A DNA stretch of 64,000 nucleotides from Vibrio cincinnatiensis DSM 19608 (GCF_900167345.1 NZ_FUXB01000005.1:1-64000), one strand, 5' to 3'. Positions 10,443 through 19,803 are shown, counted from the first letter of the stretch. The notes: generated by a model not told the origin, from the sequence alone. Numbers and translations are program-made.

Positions 10443-10476
10443 AAAAAGGCTTGGTATTGATAACCAAGCCTTTTTT
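10443..10476. terminator. Bidirectional terminator between luxS and yfjD
   Basis: Stem GGCTTGGT/ACCAAGCC is flanked by an A run on the left and a T run on the right, so it can end transcription from both convergent genes. Confidence 0.9.
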
Positions 10477-10494
10477 ATAAGAGAAAATGTGTGA

Positions 10495-11772
10495 TTATTT
10501 GCCTTTTTTCACCTTACGTGGAAAAACACGTACCAGCTTAATTCGATTTTCTTCCAACTCCATGATCTCCATGGGGTGGCTGGCGACCTTCACACTTAAA
10601 TGGCTTTCTGGGATCTCTTCAAGGTGTTCTAAAATTAAACCATTTAATGTTCTTGGGCCGTCAGTCGGGAGTTTCCATTTCAAGCTCTTGTTGATGTCTC
10701 GAATGTTTGCACTGCCTTCAATTAAAAAACTGCCATCGCCTTGCGGTGTGATTTCCTCAGCCAAACTGGGTGACATAGAGGTCGTGAATTCACCGACAAT
10801 CTCTTCCAAAATATCTTCTAGTGTAATTAACCCGATAATGTCACCGTATTCATCCACAATAAGCCCGATACGCTCTTTATTGCGTTGAAACTTCAGTAAC
10901 TGCACATTCAGTGGAGTGCCTTCTGGGATGAAGTAGACTTCATCTGCGGCTCGAAAAAGTGTCTCTTTATTGAATTCGTTTTTTTCCAGCATCAAGCGGG
11001 CTGCTTCTCGCAGGCGTAGCATACCAACGGCTTCATCAATATTATCCCGATACAGGACAACTCGGCCATGGGGTGAGTGTGTTAACTGTCGGATGATGGA
11101 CTTCCAATCATCATTAATATTAATACCAGTAATCTCATTTCGTGGGATCATAATGTCGTTCACTGTCACATGCTCAAGATCGAGAATGGACAGCAACATA
11201 TCTTGGTGGCGACGAGGGATAAGACGACCTGCTTCGTTTACTATCGTGCGTAATTCATCTGAGCTGAGAGGATCCTCCCCGCCGTGTTTTGCCTTTACCC
11301 CAAGTAAGCGTAAGAAACCATTAGTGATCAAGTTAACAAAAATAACTAAAGGGGCCATCAGCTTCATTAAAATACTTAAAACCACGCTACTGGTATAAGA
11401 AACGCGTTCTGGATAGAGAGCGGCTAACGTTTTTGGGGTCACTTCAGCAAAGACTAACACTACTAAGGTGAGAGCTCCGGTTGCAATGGCAACGCCTATA
11501 TTGCCATACAAACGCATCCCAATAATGGTGGCGATGGCTGAAGCCAGAATGTTAACCAGATTGTTGCCAATTAAAATAAGACCAATTAAGCGGTCTGGGC
11601 GGCTGAGTAACCGTTCAACTCGTTTGGCTCCTTTATGTCCGGTACTTGCCAAATGTTTTAAGCGGTAACGGTTAAGAGCCATCATGCCAGTTTCAGAACC
11701 TGAGAAGTAAGCTGAAATAACGATAAGACACGCGAGTAGCGCAAATAAGATACCCGTTGATATGTCGTCCAA
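10495..11772 (-). CDS. yfjD: CNNM/CBS-domain membrane protein of the CorB/CorC-HlyC type
   Basis: Inner-membrane protein of the CNNM family, members of which affect Mg2+/Co2+ homeostasis. The N-terminal DUF21 membrane domain (about residues 1-185) begins with hydrophobic helices and the motif SGSETGMMALNRYR. A pair of CBS domains follows (about 205-330, containing MIPRNEITGI and GLIVDEYGDIIGLITLEDILEEIVG). The C-terminal CorC_HlyC domain (about 340-415) contains GSANIRDINK. The length (425 aa) is that of E. coli YfjD. It lies 48 bp downstream of ypjD on the same strand, an arrangement also found in E. coli next to ffh. The direct transport role is uncertain. Confidence 0.9.
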   Translation of the reverse strand: MDDISTGILFALLACLIVISAYFSGSETGMMALNRYRLKHLASTGHKGAKRVERLLSRPDRLIGLILIGNNLVNILASAIATIIGMRLYGNIGVAIATGALTLVVLVFAEVTPKTLAALYPERVSYTSSVVLSILMKLMAPLVIFVNLITNGFLRLLGVKAKHGGEDPLSSDELRTIVNEAGRLIPRRHQDMLLSILDLEHVTVNDIMIPRNEITGININDDWKSIIRQLTHSPHGRVVLYRDNIDEAVGMLRLREAARLMLEKNEFNKETLFRAADEVYFIPEGTPLNVQLLKFQRNKERIGLIVDEYGDIIGLITLEDILEEIVGEFTTSMSPSLAEEITPQGDGSFLIEGSANIRDINKSLKWKLPTDGPRTLNGLILEHLEEIPESHLSVKVASHPMEIMELEENRIKLVRVFPRKVKKGK

Positions 11773-11820
11773 AACGCACTGTTTCCTTATGTAATTAAAA
11801 ATACGTGATCATCATTGACC

Positions 11821-12615
11821 TTAGCTAAGAATGATCTCTTTGACAAAACGGCTGCCAAAATAGGCTAAGGTTAGCAGCGTAGCACCGGCAATCGCAAACC
11901 AAGTCACTTTACGTCCACGCCAGCCTTTTTGATAATGTCCCCACAATAAAAGGGAATATACAATCCAAGCAACAAAAGACAAGATAGCTTTATGAGCTTT
12001 TCCCTGTGCAAACATATCTTGAACAAAAATGAGCCCCGTTAGCAGCGTTCCAGTTAGTAGTAAGTTACCAATCAAGATGATCTTAAACAGTTGCCTCTCA
12101 ACCATCATGAGAGGGGGAAGGTTTGGGTTAATAGATAAGCCTTTTTTCTTTTTTAACTTATAATCAAGCCACGCCAGCTGTAACGCATAGAGCGCCCCGA
12201 TTGACAATGTTGAGTAGGAAAAGAGTGCGAAAGAAATATGCACCATTAATTTCGGATCATGTTCTAAATGCGTGATAAAGGTACTCGGGAGAAATGCCGC
12301 TAGGGACAAGTTAATTGCTGAAAAGCTATACACCACGGGAAGTAAAAACCATAAACGAGCTTTAAACATCGCTAAACTCATGACTAGAGCGATAATAAAG
12401 CTGATCAGTGAAGCCACATTAAGAATGCTCAGGTTTTGGCCTGAACCATGCAAAATCAACCCCACGAGTAACCATGCGTGAAAAAAAAGCCCGAGTGCGG
12501 CACTAATAAAAACAGTTTTTGCTTTGACGCCAGTTTGATTGACCAGCCCAGGAACAATGGTGGCAATCGATAAAAAATATAAAATAGCGGCAACGATAGC
12601 GATTAGGTTATCCAT
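11821..12615 (-). CDS. ypjD: YpjD, CcsA/HemX-like inner-membrane protein
   Basis: Eight-helix membrane protein of the cytochrome c assembly (CcsA/CcmC-like) superfamily, very similar in remembered sequence to E. coli YpjD. The core motifs GQNLSILNVASLIS, FITHLEHDPKLMVHISFALFSYSTL and SFVAWIVYSLLLWGHYQKGWRGRK are clear. Recent work links YpjD with YfjD/CorB-type proteins, consistent with their pairing here, but the biochemical function is not settled. The start at 12615 (MDNLIAIV) gives 264 residues. A GTG three codons upstream is possible but has no better ribosome binding site. It is divergent from ffh. Confidence 0.88.
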   Translation of the reverse strand: MDNLIAIVAAILYFLSIATIVPGLVNQTGVKAKTVFISAALGLFFHAWLLVGLILHGSGQNLSILNVASLISFIIALVMSLAMFKARLWFLLPVVYSFSAINLSLAAFLPSTFITHLEHDPKLMVHISFALFSYSTLSIGALYALQLAWLDYKLKKKKGLSINPNLPPLMMVERQLFKIILIGNLLLTGTLLTGLIFVQDMFAQGKAHKAILSFVAWIVYSLLLWGHYQKGWRGRKVTWFAIAGATLLTLAYFGSRFVKEIILS

Positions 12616-12826
12616 GCTGGTCACAAAATTGGTTGCTCAATTAAAGAATTATACCCTGCTAAGCCTCAATGGGCTACGTTGGATCGTTATCGTTTTTGAA
12701 GGTTGATATATGGAATGGTAACCCCATCAGAGAAAGAAATCTGCTTGAGGCTCGCAATGGGTATGCCTAGCCATTTGGCTAAGGTATACTCAGACGTATT
12801 GATCGCCTAATAGCGAAGAGAAAAAC

Positions 12827-14203
12827 ATGTTTGAGAATTTAACAGATCGATTATCCAAAACGCTGAAAAATATCAGTGGTAAAGGGCGTCTTACCGAAGA
12901 CAACATTAAAGAAACCTTACGTGAAGTCCGAATGGCTTTGCTTGAGGCTGATGTCGCATTGCCAGTGGTGCGTGAATTCGTCAGTCGAGTGAAAGAGAGT
13001 GCGGTTGGCGTTGAGGTTTCTAAATCCTTAACGCCGGGGCAAGAATTTATTAAGATCGTTCGTCAAGAGCTAGAAGCTGTGATGGGCGAGGCGAATGAAG
13101 CGTTGAATTTAGCCGCTCAACCGCCAGCGGTAATTTTGATGGCGGGTTTGCAAGGGGCTGGTAAAACGACCAGTGTAGGTAAACTTTCTAAATTACTGAA
13201 AGAACGCGATAAGAAGAAAGTCTTAGTGGTTTCTGCTGACGTATATCGCCCAGCGGCGATTAAACAGTTGGAAACGTTAGCCAATGATCTTGACGTCGAT
13301 TTCTTCCCCTCGTCAGCCGATCAAAACCCTATCGATATAGCCACGGCTGCGGTAGAGCATGCTAAAAAGAAATTTTATGATGTATTGATTGTCGATACCG
13401 CAGGGCGCTTGGCGGTAGATGAACAAATGATGGGTGAAATTCAAGCTCTGCATCAATCCATAAACCCTGTTGAAACCTTATTTGTGGTTGATGCCATGAC
13501 AGGGCAAGATGCGGCGAATACGGCAAAAGCCTTTGGCGATGCACTACCATTAACAGGGGTTATTCTGACTAAAGTTGATGGTGATGCACGTGGTGGTGCG
13601 GCATTATCGGTTCGTCATATCACAGGCAAACCCATTAAATTCTTAGGAGTCGGTGAAAAAACTGATGCCTTGGAACCTTTCCATCCTGATCGCGTTGCTT
13701 CTCGTATTCTAGGAATGGGGGATGTGTTATCGCTGATTGAAGATTTGCAGCGTAACGTCGACCATGAAAAAGCAGAAAAGCTGGCGAAAAAATTCAAAGA
13801 GAAAAAGGGTTTTGATTTAGAAGACTTTCGTGAACAGCTCGGACAAATGCAAAATATGGGCGGCATGATGGGAATGCTGGATAAGCTTCCTGGTATGTCT
13901 CAACTTCCAGCGGGAGTGAAAGACAAAGTGGATGATCGGATGTTCAAACAGATGGAAGCCATTATTAATTCGATGACCATGAAAGAACGCCAAAATCCAG
14001 AGTTAATCAAAGGCTCACGGAAAAAACGGATCGCCGCAGGTTCTGGGACCCAAGTACAAGACATTAACCGATTGCTTAAGCAGTTTACCCAAATGCAGAA
14101 AATGATGAAAAAAATGCAGAAGGGTGGCATGAAAGGCATGATGCGTAATATGCAAGGTATGATGGGGGGAGGGTTTGGCGGCGGTGGCTTCTTTGGGCGT
14201 TAA
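12827..14203 (+). CDS. ffh: Signal recognition particle GTPase Ffh
   Basis: Protein part of the bacterial SRP. With 4.5S RNA it binds signal sequences of nascent membrane proteins and docks with FtsY. The N domain (1-95) is followed by the G domain with G1 motif GLQGAGKTTS near 107, DTAGR near 190 and TKVDGDARGG. The Met-rich M domain runs from about 300 to 458 and ends in a Met/Gly tract. The length of 458 residues is normal. An imperfect palindrome at 12761-12789 (GTATGCCTAGCC/GGCTAAGGTATAC) lies just upstream, overlapping a possible TATACT -10 element. The gene precedes the rpsP operon as in many gammaproteobacteria. Confidence 0.97.
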   Translation: MFENLTDRLSKTLKNISGKGRLTEDNIKETLREVRMALLEADVALPVVREFVSRVKESAVGVEVSKSLTPGQEFIKIVRQELEAVMGEANEALNLAAQPPAVILMAGLQGAGKTTSVGKLSKLLKERDKKKVLVVSADVYRPAAIKQLETLANDLDVDFFPSSADQNPIDIATAAVEHAKKKFYDVLIVDTAGRLAVDEQMMGEIQALHQSINPVETLFVVDAMTGQDAANTAKAFGDALPLTGVILTKVDGDARGGAALSVRHITGKPIKFLGVGEKTDALEPFHPDRVASRILGMGDVLSLIEDLQRNVDHEKAEKLAKKFKEKKGFDLEDFREQLGQMQNMGGMMGMLDKLPGMSQLPAGVKDKVDDRMFKQMEAIINSMTMKERQNPELIKGSRKKRIAAGSGTQVQDINRLLKQFTQMQKMMKKMQKGGMKGMMRNMQGMMGGGFGGGGFFGR

Positions 14204-14235
14204 TCCGCTTCCTTTATAGGCTAACCTTAGACAGG

Positions 14236-14259
14236 AAAGTCATCGAAGACTTTATTTTT
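14236..14259 (+). terminator. Weak terminator after ffh
   Basis: A six-pair stem AAAGTC/GACTTT with a 6-nt loop is followed by ATTTTT. The stem is short, so termination is probably partial; a stronger hairpin follows at 14342. Confidence 0.4.
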
Positions 14260-14337
14260 CAGTACGATTGATCAAACTGCTAGCCAGCTCACAGTAATTC
14301 CAGATGGAGTTTGGTGGCGAAAAAGTAGCTAAACCCC

Positions 14338-14365
14338 TTGCAAAGCCTCGGAATAAGAGTAAAAT
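14338..14365 (+). promoter_or_regulatory. Candidate rpsP operon promoter overlapping the terminator
   Basis: TTGCAA (14338-14343), a 16-bp spacer and TAAAAT (14360-14365) lie inside the ffh terminator. A transcript begun near 14372 would carry a further hairpin, ACCCCA (14390-14395) with TGGGGT (14420-14425) followed by TAATTTTATTTTT. That could act as an attenuator or a ribosomal-protein binding site ahead of rpsP. Confidence 0.35.
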
Positions 14366-14380
14366 TCCGAGGCTTTATTT
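14342..14380 (+). terminator. Strong Rho-independent terminator between ffh and rpsP
   Basis: A 13-bp stem AAAGCCTCGGAAT/ATTCCGAGGCTTT with a 9-nt loop is followed by ATTTT. It overlaps a candidate rpsP promoter. Confidence 0.75.
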
Positions 14381-14458
14381 TGGCACGAGACCCCAAACTG
14401 TTTTTAACCGAATAGTTGCTGGGGTTAATTTTATTTTTGAGAAAGCAAAGAGGACGAC

Positions 14459-14707
14459 ATGGTAACCATTCGTTTGGCACGTCACGGCGCTAAAAAGCGT
14501 CCATTTTATCAAATCGTTGTAGCAGACAGCCGCAACTCTTCAACTGGCCGTTTCATCGAGAAAGTGGGTTTCTTTAACCCTACAGCAACAGGTCAAGAAG
14601 AAGGCCTACGTGTTGATTTAGACCGCGTGAACCATTGGGTATCACAAGGCGCATCTTTATCTGATCGCGTAGCTAAACTAGTGAAAGACGCTCAAAAAGC
14701 GGCTTAA
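14459..14707 (+). CDS. rpsP: 30S ribosomal protein S16
   Basis: Small-subunit protein that binds 16S rRNA early in assembly. The 82-residue product begins [25 protein letters not shown], the standard S16 N-terminus, and continues with [12 protein letters not shown]. It is first in the operon rpsP-rimM-trmD-rplS. The translation start is preceded by AGAGGA. Codon use is that of a highly expressed gene, stronger than that of the flanking rimM and trmD. Confidence 0.98.
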   Translation: MVTIRLARHGAKKRPFYQIVVADSRNSSTGRFIEKVGFFNPTATGQEEGLRVDLDRVNHWVSQGASLSDRVAKLVKDAQKAA

Positions 14708-14725
14708 TTCAATAGAGACTAGTTT

Positions 14726-15280
14726 ATGTCGATGGAAGGCAAACAAACAATGAGCAAGCAAAGCGAAAAAATTGTTGTAGGTAAGTTTGGTGCTTCTTAT
14801 GGCATTCGTGGCTGGCTTAAAGTTTTGTCCTACACAGACAATGCTGAAAGCATTTTTGATTACAGCCCTTGGTTTGTTAACCAAAAGGGCGAATGGGTAG
14901 AATACAAAGTAGAAAGTTGGAAACGCCATAACAAAGGTTTGGTAGCAAAACTTCAAGGGCTTGAAGTTCGTGAAGATGCAAACCTACTGACTAACTTTGA
15001 AATTTCAATTGACCCAGCGGTATTACCTGAATTGTCAGAAGATGAATTCTACTGGCGGGAATTGTTTGGCATGCGAGTGGTAACGACACAAGGTTATGAT
15101 CTTGGTGAAGTTATCGATATGTTAGAAACTGGCTCCAACGATGTTTTGGTAGTGAAAGCAAATCTAAAAGATGCTTTTGGACAGAAGGAACGATTAATTC
15201 CGTTTCTTGAAGAGCAAGTGATCAAACAGATTGATCGCACCGCTCAACGGATCGAAGTTGACTGGGATCCTGCGTTTTAA
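14726..15280 (+). CDS. rimM: Ribosome maturation factor RimM
   Basis: Assembly factor for the head of the 30S subunit that binds ribosomal protein S19. The N-terminal RimM domain contains [20 protein letters not shown]. The C-terminal PRC-barrel-like domain carries [12 protein letters not shown] and [11 protein letters not shown], and the protein ends [10 protein letters not shown]. With the ATG at 14726 it has 184 residues. An ATG at 14750 ([10 protein letters not shown]) is an alternative, because GAAGG lies upstream of it, and would shorten the protein by eight residues. It is second in the rpsP operon. Confidence 0.95.
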   Translation: MSMEGKQTMSKQSEKIVVGKFGASYGIRGWLKVLSYTDNAESIFDYSPWFVNQKGEWVEYKVESWKRHNKGLVAKLQGLEVREDANLLTNFEISIDPAVLPELSEDEFYWRELFGMRVVTTQGYDLGEVIDMLETGSNDVLVVKANLKDAFGQKERLIPFLEEQVIKQIDRTAQRIEVDWDPAF

Positions 15281-15306
15281 CTCTAAATCGATAAGGCGAA
15301 GAACAC

Positions 15307-16050
15307 ATGTGGGTTGGCATTATTAGCCTATTTCCTGAAATGTTCCGTAGCGTGACGGATTTTGGAGTAACAGGCCAAGCGGTAAAAAAAGGCTTATTAT
15401 CTATTCAAAGTTGGAATCCTCGTGATTTCACCGACGATAAACGTCGCACCGTAGATGATAAACCGTACGGTGGTGGTCCTGGCATGTTAATGATGGTGCA
15501 ACCTTTACGTGATGCCATTCATGCCGCGAAAGCAGCCGCCCCGGGTAAGACGAAAGTGATTTATCTCTCTCCTCAAGGTCGAAAACTTGACCAACAAGGG
15601 GTTGAAGAACTGGCGAACAATGATAATTTATTACTCATTTGTGGCCGTTATGAAGGGATAGATGAACGCATTATAGAATCAGAAGTTGATGAAGAATGGT
15701 CAATTGGCGATTTTGTAATGACGGGTGGGGAAATTCCAGCGATGACGTTGATTGACTCGGTTTCTCGGTTTATACCGGGAGTCTTAGGAGATTTTGCGTC
15801 AGCAGAAGAAGACTCTTTTGCGAATGGCTTATTGGATTGTCCACACTATACGCGTCCTGAAGTATTGGATGGCAAAGCAGTACCTTTGGTACTGATGTCA
15901 GGCAATCATCAGGATATTCGTCACTGGCGACTCAAGCAGTCGTTAGGCCGAACTTGGCTAAGAAGACCGGAGCTCCTGGAAAACCTAGCTCTGACTGACG
16001 AACAGGAACAATTATTGGCGGCGTTTATTAAAGAAACCCACAACCAATAA
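15307..16050 (+). CDS. trmD: tRNA (guanine-N1)-methyltransferase
   Basis: SPOUT-family enzyme that methylates G37 next to the anticodon, using S-adenosylmethionine, which prevents +1 frameshifting. The 247-residue product shows the trefoil-knot SAM site with [25 protein letters not shown] and [15 protein letters not shown], and the catalytic-loop aspartate region in [13 protein letters not shown]. It is third in the operon and is preceded by a weak ribosome binding site, consistent with lower expression than the ribosomal protein genes around it. Confidence 0.97.
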   Translation: MWVGIISLFPEMFRSVTDFGVTGQAVKKGLLSIQSWNPRDFTDDKRRTVDDKPYGGGPGMLMMVQPLRDAIHAAKAAAPGKTKVIYLSPQGRKLDQQGVEELANNDNLLLICGRYEGIDERIIESEVDEEWSIGDFVMTGGEIPAMTLIDSVSRFIPGVLGDFASAEEDSFANGLLDCPHYTRPEVLDGKAVPLVLMSGNHQDIRHWRLKQSLGRTWLRRPELLENLALTDEQEQLLAAFIKETHNQ

Positions 16051-16091
16051 CCTATTAAATTTAGTATCAGTTTATTCTAGGAATTTAAAAA

Positions 16092-16445
16092 ATGAGTAAT
16101 ATCATCAAGGCTCTAGAACAAGAGCAAATGAAACAAGACCTACCTAAATTCGCACCAGGTGACACTGTTGTGGTTCAAGTTAAGGTAAAAGAAGGTGACC
16201 GTGAGCGTCTACAGGCTTATGAAGGCGTTGTAATCGCAATCCGTAACCGTGGTCTACACTCAGCATTTACCGTTCGTAAGATCTCTAACGGTGAAGGTGT
16301 TGAGCGTACGTTCCAAACTCACTCTCCAGTTGTTGATAGCATTGAAGTGAAGCGCCGTGGTGCAGTACGTCGTGCCAAATTGTACTACCTACGCGATCTA
16401 TCTGGTAAAGCCGCTCGTATTAAAGAGAAGCTTACTAAGAAATAA
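16092..16445 (+). CDS. rplS: 50S ribosomal protein L19
   Basis: Large-subunit protein at the 30S-50S interface. The 117-residue product contains [20 protein letters not shown] and the basic C-terminal part [27 protein letters not shown] characteristic of L19 (shown here as separate short landmarks in the chain at about 20-39 and 88-115). It ends the rpsP operon and is followed by a bidirectional terminator shared with degS. Confidence 0.98.
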   Translation: MSNIIKALEQEQMKQDLPKFAPGDTVVVQVKVKEGDRERLQAYEGVVIAIRNRGLHSAFTVRKISNGEGVERTFQTHSPVVDSIEVKRRGAVRRAKLYYLRDLSGKAARIKEKLTKK

Positions 16446-16467
16446 TGCTAGAACTTCGCGTTCTCAT

Positions 16468-16497
16468 AAAAAACGGAGCCTAATGGCTCCGTTTTTT
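16468..16497. terminator. Bidirectional terminator between rplS and degS
   Basis: Stem AAAAAACGGAGCC/GGCTCCGTTTTTT with a TAAT loop. The A and T runs on either side serve both convergent genes. Confidence 0.9.
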
Positions 16498-16540
16498 ATG
16501 GCTATATTTTAGCTCAATGATAGATAAAATGGCGTGATTA

Positions 16541-17602
16541 TCATTCTCTGGTATCTTCTGCAATTGTGACCGGGAGAGTGATTTCTTCACCTTTACGCAG
16601 TAGAGTAAAGGTGATCACACTGCCAGGACGTAAATCGGTCACGGTATCCATTACACTTTGTCGACCATTAATTTTATGTCCATCAATTTTCAAAATAATA
16701 TCACGCACCATAAAGCCTGCTTTTGCTGCTGGGCCATTAGGGTCAACACCCAATATCACAATGCCACCAATATGATCACTTCCGAGTAAACGGGAGGTCA
16801 CGGCGTTAATATCTTGTCCATCAACACCAATATAGCCACGAATGACTCGCCCATCCGCGATGATTTTTTCCATGATTTTATTAGCAAGCTCAAAAGGGAT
16901 CGCAAATGAAATGCCATAAGTTTCGAGATCAGTCGCTTGCTGGAAAGAGGCGGTATTGATCCCCACTAACTCACCTTGAGTATTAACTAGTGCTCCTCCA
17001 GAGTTCCCTTCATTAATAGCGGCATCGGTTTGAATAAAAGCCTGCCTTCCATCAGCACTGATAGATGAACGTCCTGTTGCAGAAATAATACCAAACGTTG
17101 TGGTTTGACCTAAGTTGTAAGGGTTGCCTATCGCCAGAACAATATCCCCCACTTTGGCTTTATATTGTACATTTTGTGGAATAACAGGAAGATTATTGCC
17201 TTCTATTTGCAGGATGGCTATATCGGTTCGACGATCTTGTCCGACGAGTTGTGCTGCGGCTACGCGCCCATCTTGAAGAGCAACAATGATTTGATCGGCT
17301 TGGGCAATGACATGATAGTTAGTAATAATATAGCCTTTTTCATTCACAATAACCCCTGAGCCTAATCCTTGGGTTGACAGTTTGCTCCGATCACTTTCTG
17401 AGTATTTTCGACTGTAGATGTTGACTACCGCAGGTGCAGCTCTGCGAACTGCTTCATTAAAAGAGAGTTGCAAGGCTCCAATGCTTATAGGGTTACTATT
17501 CGGTTGAGGGGAAAGGTTTGAGCGTAAAGAGGGGACGGACAGAATAACGACAATGGCAGCGAGTAGGCCAAACCCAACAGAGCGAACCAGAAATTTCAGC
17601 AT
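16541..17602 (-). CDS. degS: Serine endoprotease DegS
   Basis: Inner-membrane-anchored periplasmic protease that senses misfolded outer-membrane proteins through its PDZ domain. It makes the first cut in anti-sigma factor RseA, starting the sigma-E response. One N-terminal membrane anchor (about residues 7-25) is followed by a trypsin-like domain with an intact triad: His97 (TNYHVI), Asp127 (TDIAIL), Ser201 (NEGNSGGAL). A single PDZ domain spans about 255-345. The length, 353 residues, fits DegS rather than DegQ/DegP. It lies downstream of degQ on the same strand, but a terminator-like hairpin separates them, so it is probably expressed from its own promoter. Confidence 0.95.
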   Translation of the reverse strand: MLKFLVRSVGFGLLAAIVVILSVPSLRSNLSPQPNSNPISIGALQLSFNEAVRRAAPAVVNIYSRKYSESDRSKLSTQGLGSGVIVNEKGYIITNYHVIAQADQIIVALQDGRVAAAQLVGQDRRTDIAILQIEGNNLPVIPQNVQYKAKVGDIVLAIGNPYNLGQTTTFGIISATGRSSISADGRQAFIQTDAAINEGNSGGALVNTQGELVGINTASFQQATDLETYGISFAIPFELANKIMEKIIADGRVIRGYIGVDGQDINAVTSRLLGSDHIGGIVILGVDPNGPAAKAGFMVRDIILKIDGHKINGRQSVMDTVTDLRPGSVITFTLLRKGEEITLPVTIAEDTRE

Positions 17603-17784
17603 GTTTTCCCCAACTTAATCAATGAAATAAAGTGATAAATCATGGCTGGTTTATCACGTTAATAGACATAATTTACTACAATCCATAGCCGGAACTGTGC
17701 GTCATTTTTTTGATCTTTAGAACACTCTGGCTATTTTTATTGCTTAATATCGAAAGTGAAGAATAACACCGCATTGAAAAATAA

Positions 17785-17809
17785 CAAAAGGGCAGAGTTC
17801 TGCCCTTTT
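17785..17809 (-). terminator. Terminator of degQ
   Basis: Stem AAAAGGGCA/TGCCCTTTT with loop GAGTTC. Read on the minus strand it ends in a T-rich stretch, 27 bp beyond the degQ stop. Confidence 0.75.
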
Positions 17810-17835
17810 CCTTTCTATAACCTACCGCTAATTGA

Positions 17836-19203
17836 TTAGCGAACCACTAGATAGATAGTTCGCTCTCCTCTTTGAATATTCAGTGCCAGTATATTTGGAG
17901 ATTGGTCTAAAATAGCGCGTAATTCTGCTATATTTCTGATTCGTTTACGATTAACGCCAATGATAATGTCGTCTTTTTGAATTTGGTAAGATTCTGCTGG
18001 GGAACCTTTCTCGACTTGAGTGACTTTGACTCCTTGAATGATGTCATTTTCTGTCGTATTAGTGAGCTCTGCCCCCGTCAAACCTTGATGCAGACTTGCT
18101 GCTTTGGTTTTACTATTGGCTTGCTCATCAAGGATAACATGATAGGTTTTTTGTTGACCATCACGAATAACCCCCAGTTTAACTTCCTTACCTGCGCCTA
18201 AGGTTGCAATGGTGGCTCTTAGCTCAGAGAAGGTGTCTATTTTTCTACCATTAATCGAGACGATAATATCACCCGCTTTTAGGCCCGCTTTATCTGCTGC
18301 ACTATCGGGAACGACTTGGCTTACAAAAGCCCCTTTACTAGACTCATAGCCAAGAGCTTCAGCAAGCTCAGAGGTGACTTCACCACCTTGTACCCCCAAC
18401 ATACCTCGTTTGACTTCACCGAACTCGAGAATTTGGTCAGTCAGGTTTTTCATCATATTAGCTGGAATAGCAAAACCAATCCCGACATTACCACCATTAG
18501 GGCCAAGAATCGCAGTGTTGATACCGATTAGTTCACCTTTTAGGTTCACTAATGCGCCTCCTGAATTTCCACTATTGATAGCGGCATCGGTTTGGATGAA
18601 ATTTTCAAAATTCTCAATATTTAGTCCACTGCGTCCAAGCGCTGAAATAATACCGGAAGTGACGGTTTGCCCAAGTCCAAAAGGATTACCTATCGCAATG
18701 GCGAAGTCCCCCACACGCAGAGCATCAGAATCAGCGATTGGCATTTGAGTTAAGTCTCTAGCATTATCGAGTTTGAGTAAGGCAATGTCGGCCATTTTAT
18801 CGCCACCGACAAGCTCGGCATTAAATTCTCGGCCATCATGTAACTGGACTCGAATTTTTTCTGCACCATTAATGACGTGGTAATTGGTGACGACATGGCC
18901 CTTTTTAGCATCAATGATGACCCCTGAGCCTAATCCCCGGAAGGGGCGTTCTTGAAATTGCTCGGTTGGGAAGTCTGGGCCGAAGAAAAAACGAAATTGA
19001 TCAGGGATACGCTGACGAGAGACTTGTGTTCCTTCAACTGCAATGCTGACAACGGCAGGCGTCACCTTTTCTAACATTGGGGCTAGGCTAGGTAATTGTT
19101 CACCTTGCACCGAAAGAGGTAATGCGGCACTCGCATGTAACGGGGTGATGAGGGAACTTAAGCTTAAGGTTAATGCTGTGAAAACAAGCAAAGGTTTTTT
19201 CAT
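17836..19203 (-). CDS. degQ: Periplasmic serine endoprotease DegQ/DegP family
   Basis: Soluble periplasmic HtrA protease/chaperone that degrades misfolded envelope proteins. A cleavable signal peptide (about 1-26, MKKPLL to HASA) precedes a protease domain with an intact triad: His109 (TNYHVI), Asp139 (ADIALL), Ser214 (NSGNSGGAL). Two PDZ domains follow (about 260-350 and 375-455). The mature length is closer to DegQ than DegP because the LA loop between about 58 and 90 is short. I start at 19203, where GAGGAG is 7 nt away. A longer TTG-initiated frame to 19218 is less likely because it overlaps that site. Confidence 0.94.
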   Translation of the reverse strand: MKKPLLVFTALTLSLSSLITPLHASAALPLSVQGEQLPSLAPMLEKVTPAVVSIAVEGTQVSRQRIPDQFRFFFGPDFPTEQFQERPFRGLGSGVIIDAKKGHVVTNYHVINGAEKIRVQLHDGREFNAELVGGDKMADIALLKLDNARDLTQMPIADSDALRVGDFAIAIGNPFGLGQTVTSGIISALGRSGLNIENFENFIQTDAAINSGNSGGALVNLKGELIGINTAILGPNGGNVGIGFAIPANMMKNLTDQILEFGEVKRGMLGVQGGEVTSELAEALGYESSKGAFVSQVVPDSAADKAGLKAGDIIVSINGRKIDTFSELRATIATLGAGKEVKLGVIRDGQQKTYHVILDEQANSKTKAASLHQGLTGAELTNTTENDIIQGVKVTQVEKGSPAESYQIQKDDIIIGVNRKRIRNIAELRAILDQSPNILALNIQRGERTIYLVVR

Positions 19204-19353
19204 CGTAACACTCCTCAATAGATTTAAGCCGGATGTTATTTATATTTGTCTTACTATAAAAAACTTCAACTGGCTGAATGAGAGTTATGACTTAAAAACC
19301 TTTGCAAAGTTCATTGCTTTTGTTGAGGATGATACTCGTTTTTATTAAGAGGC

Positions 19354-19803
19354 TTAATTGGGTTTCTGGCTAATCACTTCCGATGTATGAAGGATAGCTT
19401 TCTCTTCATTTTTTAGTAACCCTGTTGCGCCTAATGCATAATCTTTCGGGGGTTGTTCTAAGTTTTCCTCATCATTCTCTAATGATGTCTCTTGATTTTG
19501 TTGGGCAATTTTTTTCAAGAATGGATTGTCTTGCTCTGGCAAGTTGGAAAGTAGGTCAGAAGAGGTTTTCGCCATATGTTGGTACAGTTTGGTGTAGTCT
19601 TTTCCTAACGTATCGAGCATTTCAGCCGTATGAGCGAAGTGATCGGCCAATTCTTGACGTTGCTGTTCCATAGCAAATTTTGTGTTATCTAATTCTTTTT
19701 GTAGAGATTTCTGATTCTTATAGTGTGGTGTGGTAAGACGAGCAATGACAACCCCAACCACCATCCCCACTAATAGCCCGACAACGGCATATATCCAAGG
19801 CAT
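19354..19803 (-). CDS. zapG: Division/envelope factor ZapG (YhcB, DUF1043)
   Basis: Small inner-membrane protein of the YhcB family, which links cell division, cell-wall and lipid synthesis. One N-terminal membrane helix (about 3-22) contains glycine-rich GLLVGMVVGVVIARL. A cytoplasmic coiled coil (about 30-100) follows with LQKELDNTKFAMEQQRQELADHF as its start region, and then a disordered acidic tail. The 149 residues are slightly longer than E. coli YhcB. It is divergent from zapE, and degQ lies downstream on the same strand after 150 bp. In E. coli yhcB and zapE (yhcM) are also divergent neighbours of degQ-degS. Confidence 0.9.
   Translation of the reverse strand: MPWIYAVVGLLVGMVVGVVIARLTTPHYKNQKSLQKELDNTKFAMEQQRQELADHFAHTAEMLDTLGKDYTKLYQHMAKTSSDLLSNLPEQDNPFLKKIAQQNQETSLENDEENLEQPPKDYALGATGLLKNEEKAILHTSEVISQKPN

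Noticed and set aside
10487..10888. 133-codon open frame opposite yfjD
   Set aside because: Antisense shadow of a clear CBS/CorC-domain gene; no recognisable protein features.
18374..18748. 124-codon open frame opposite degQ
   Set aside because: Mirrors the codons of the protease domain, whose catalytic triad is intact on the other strand.
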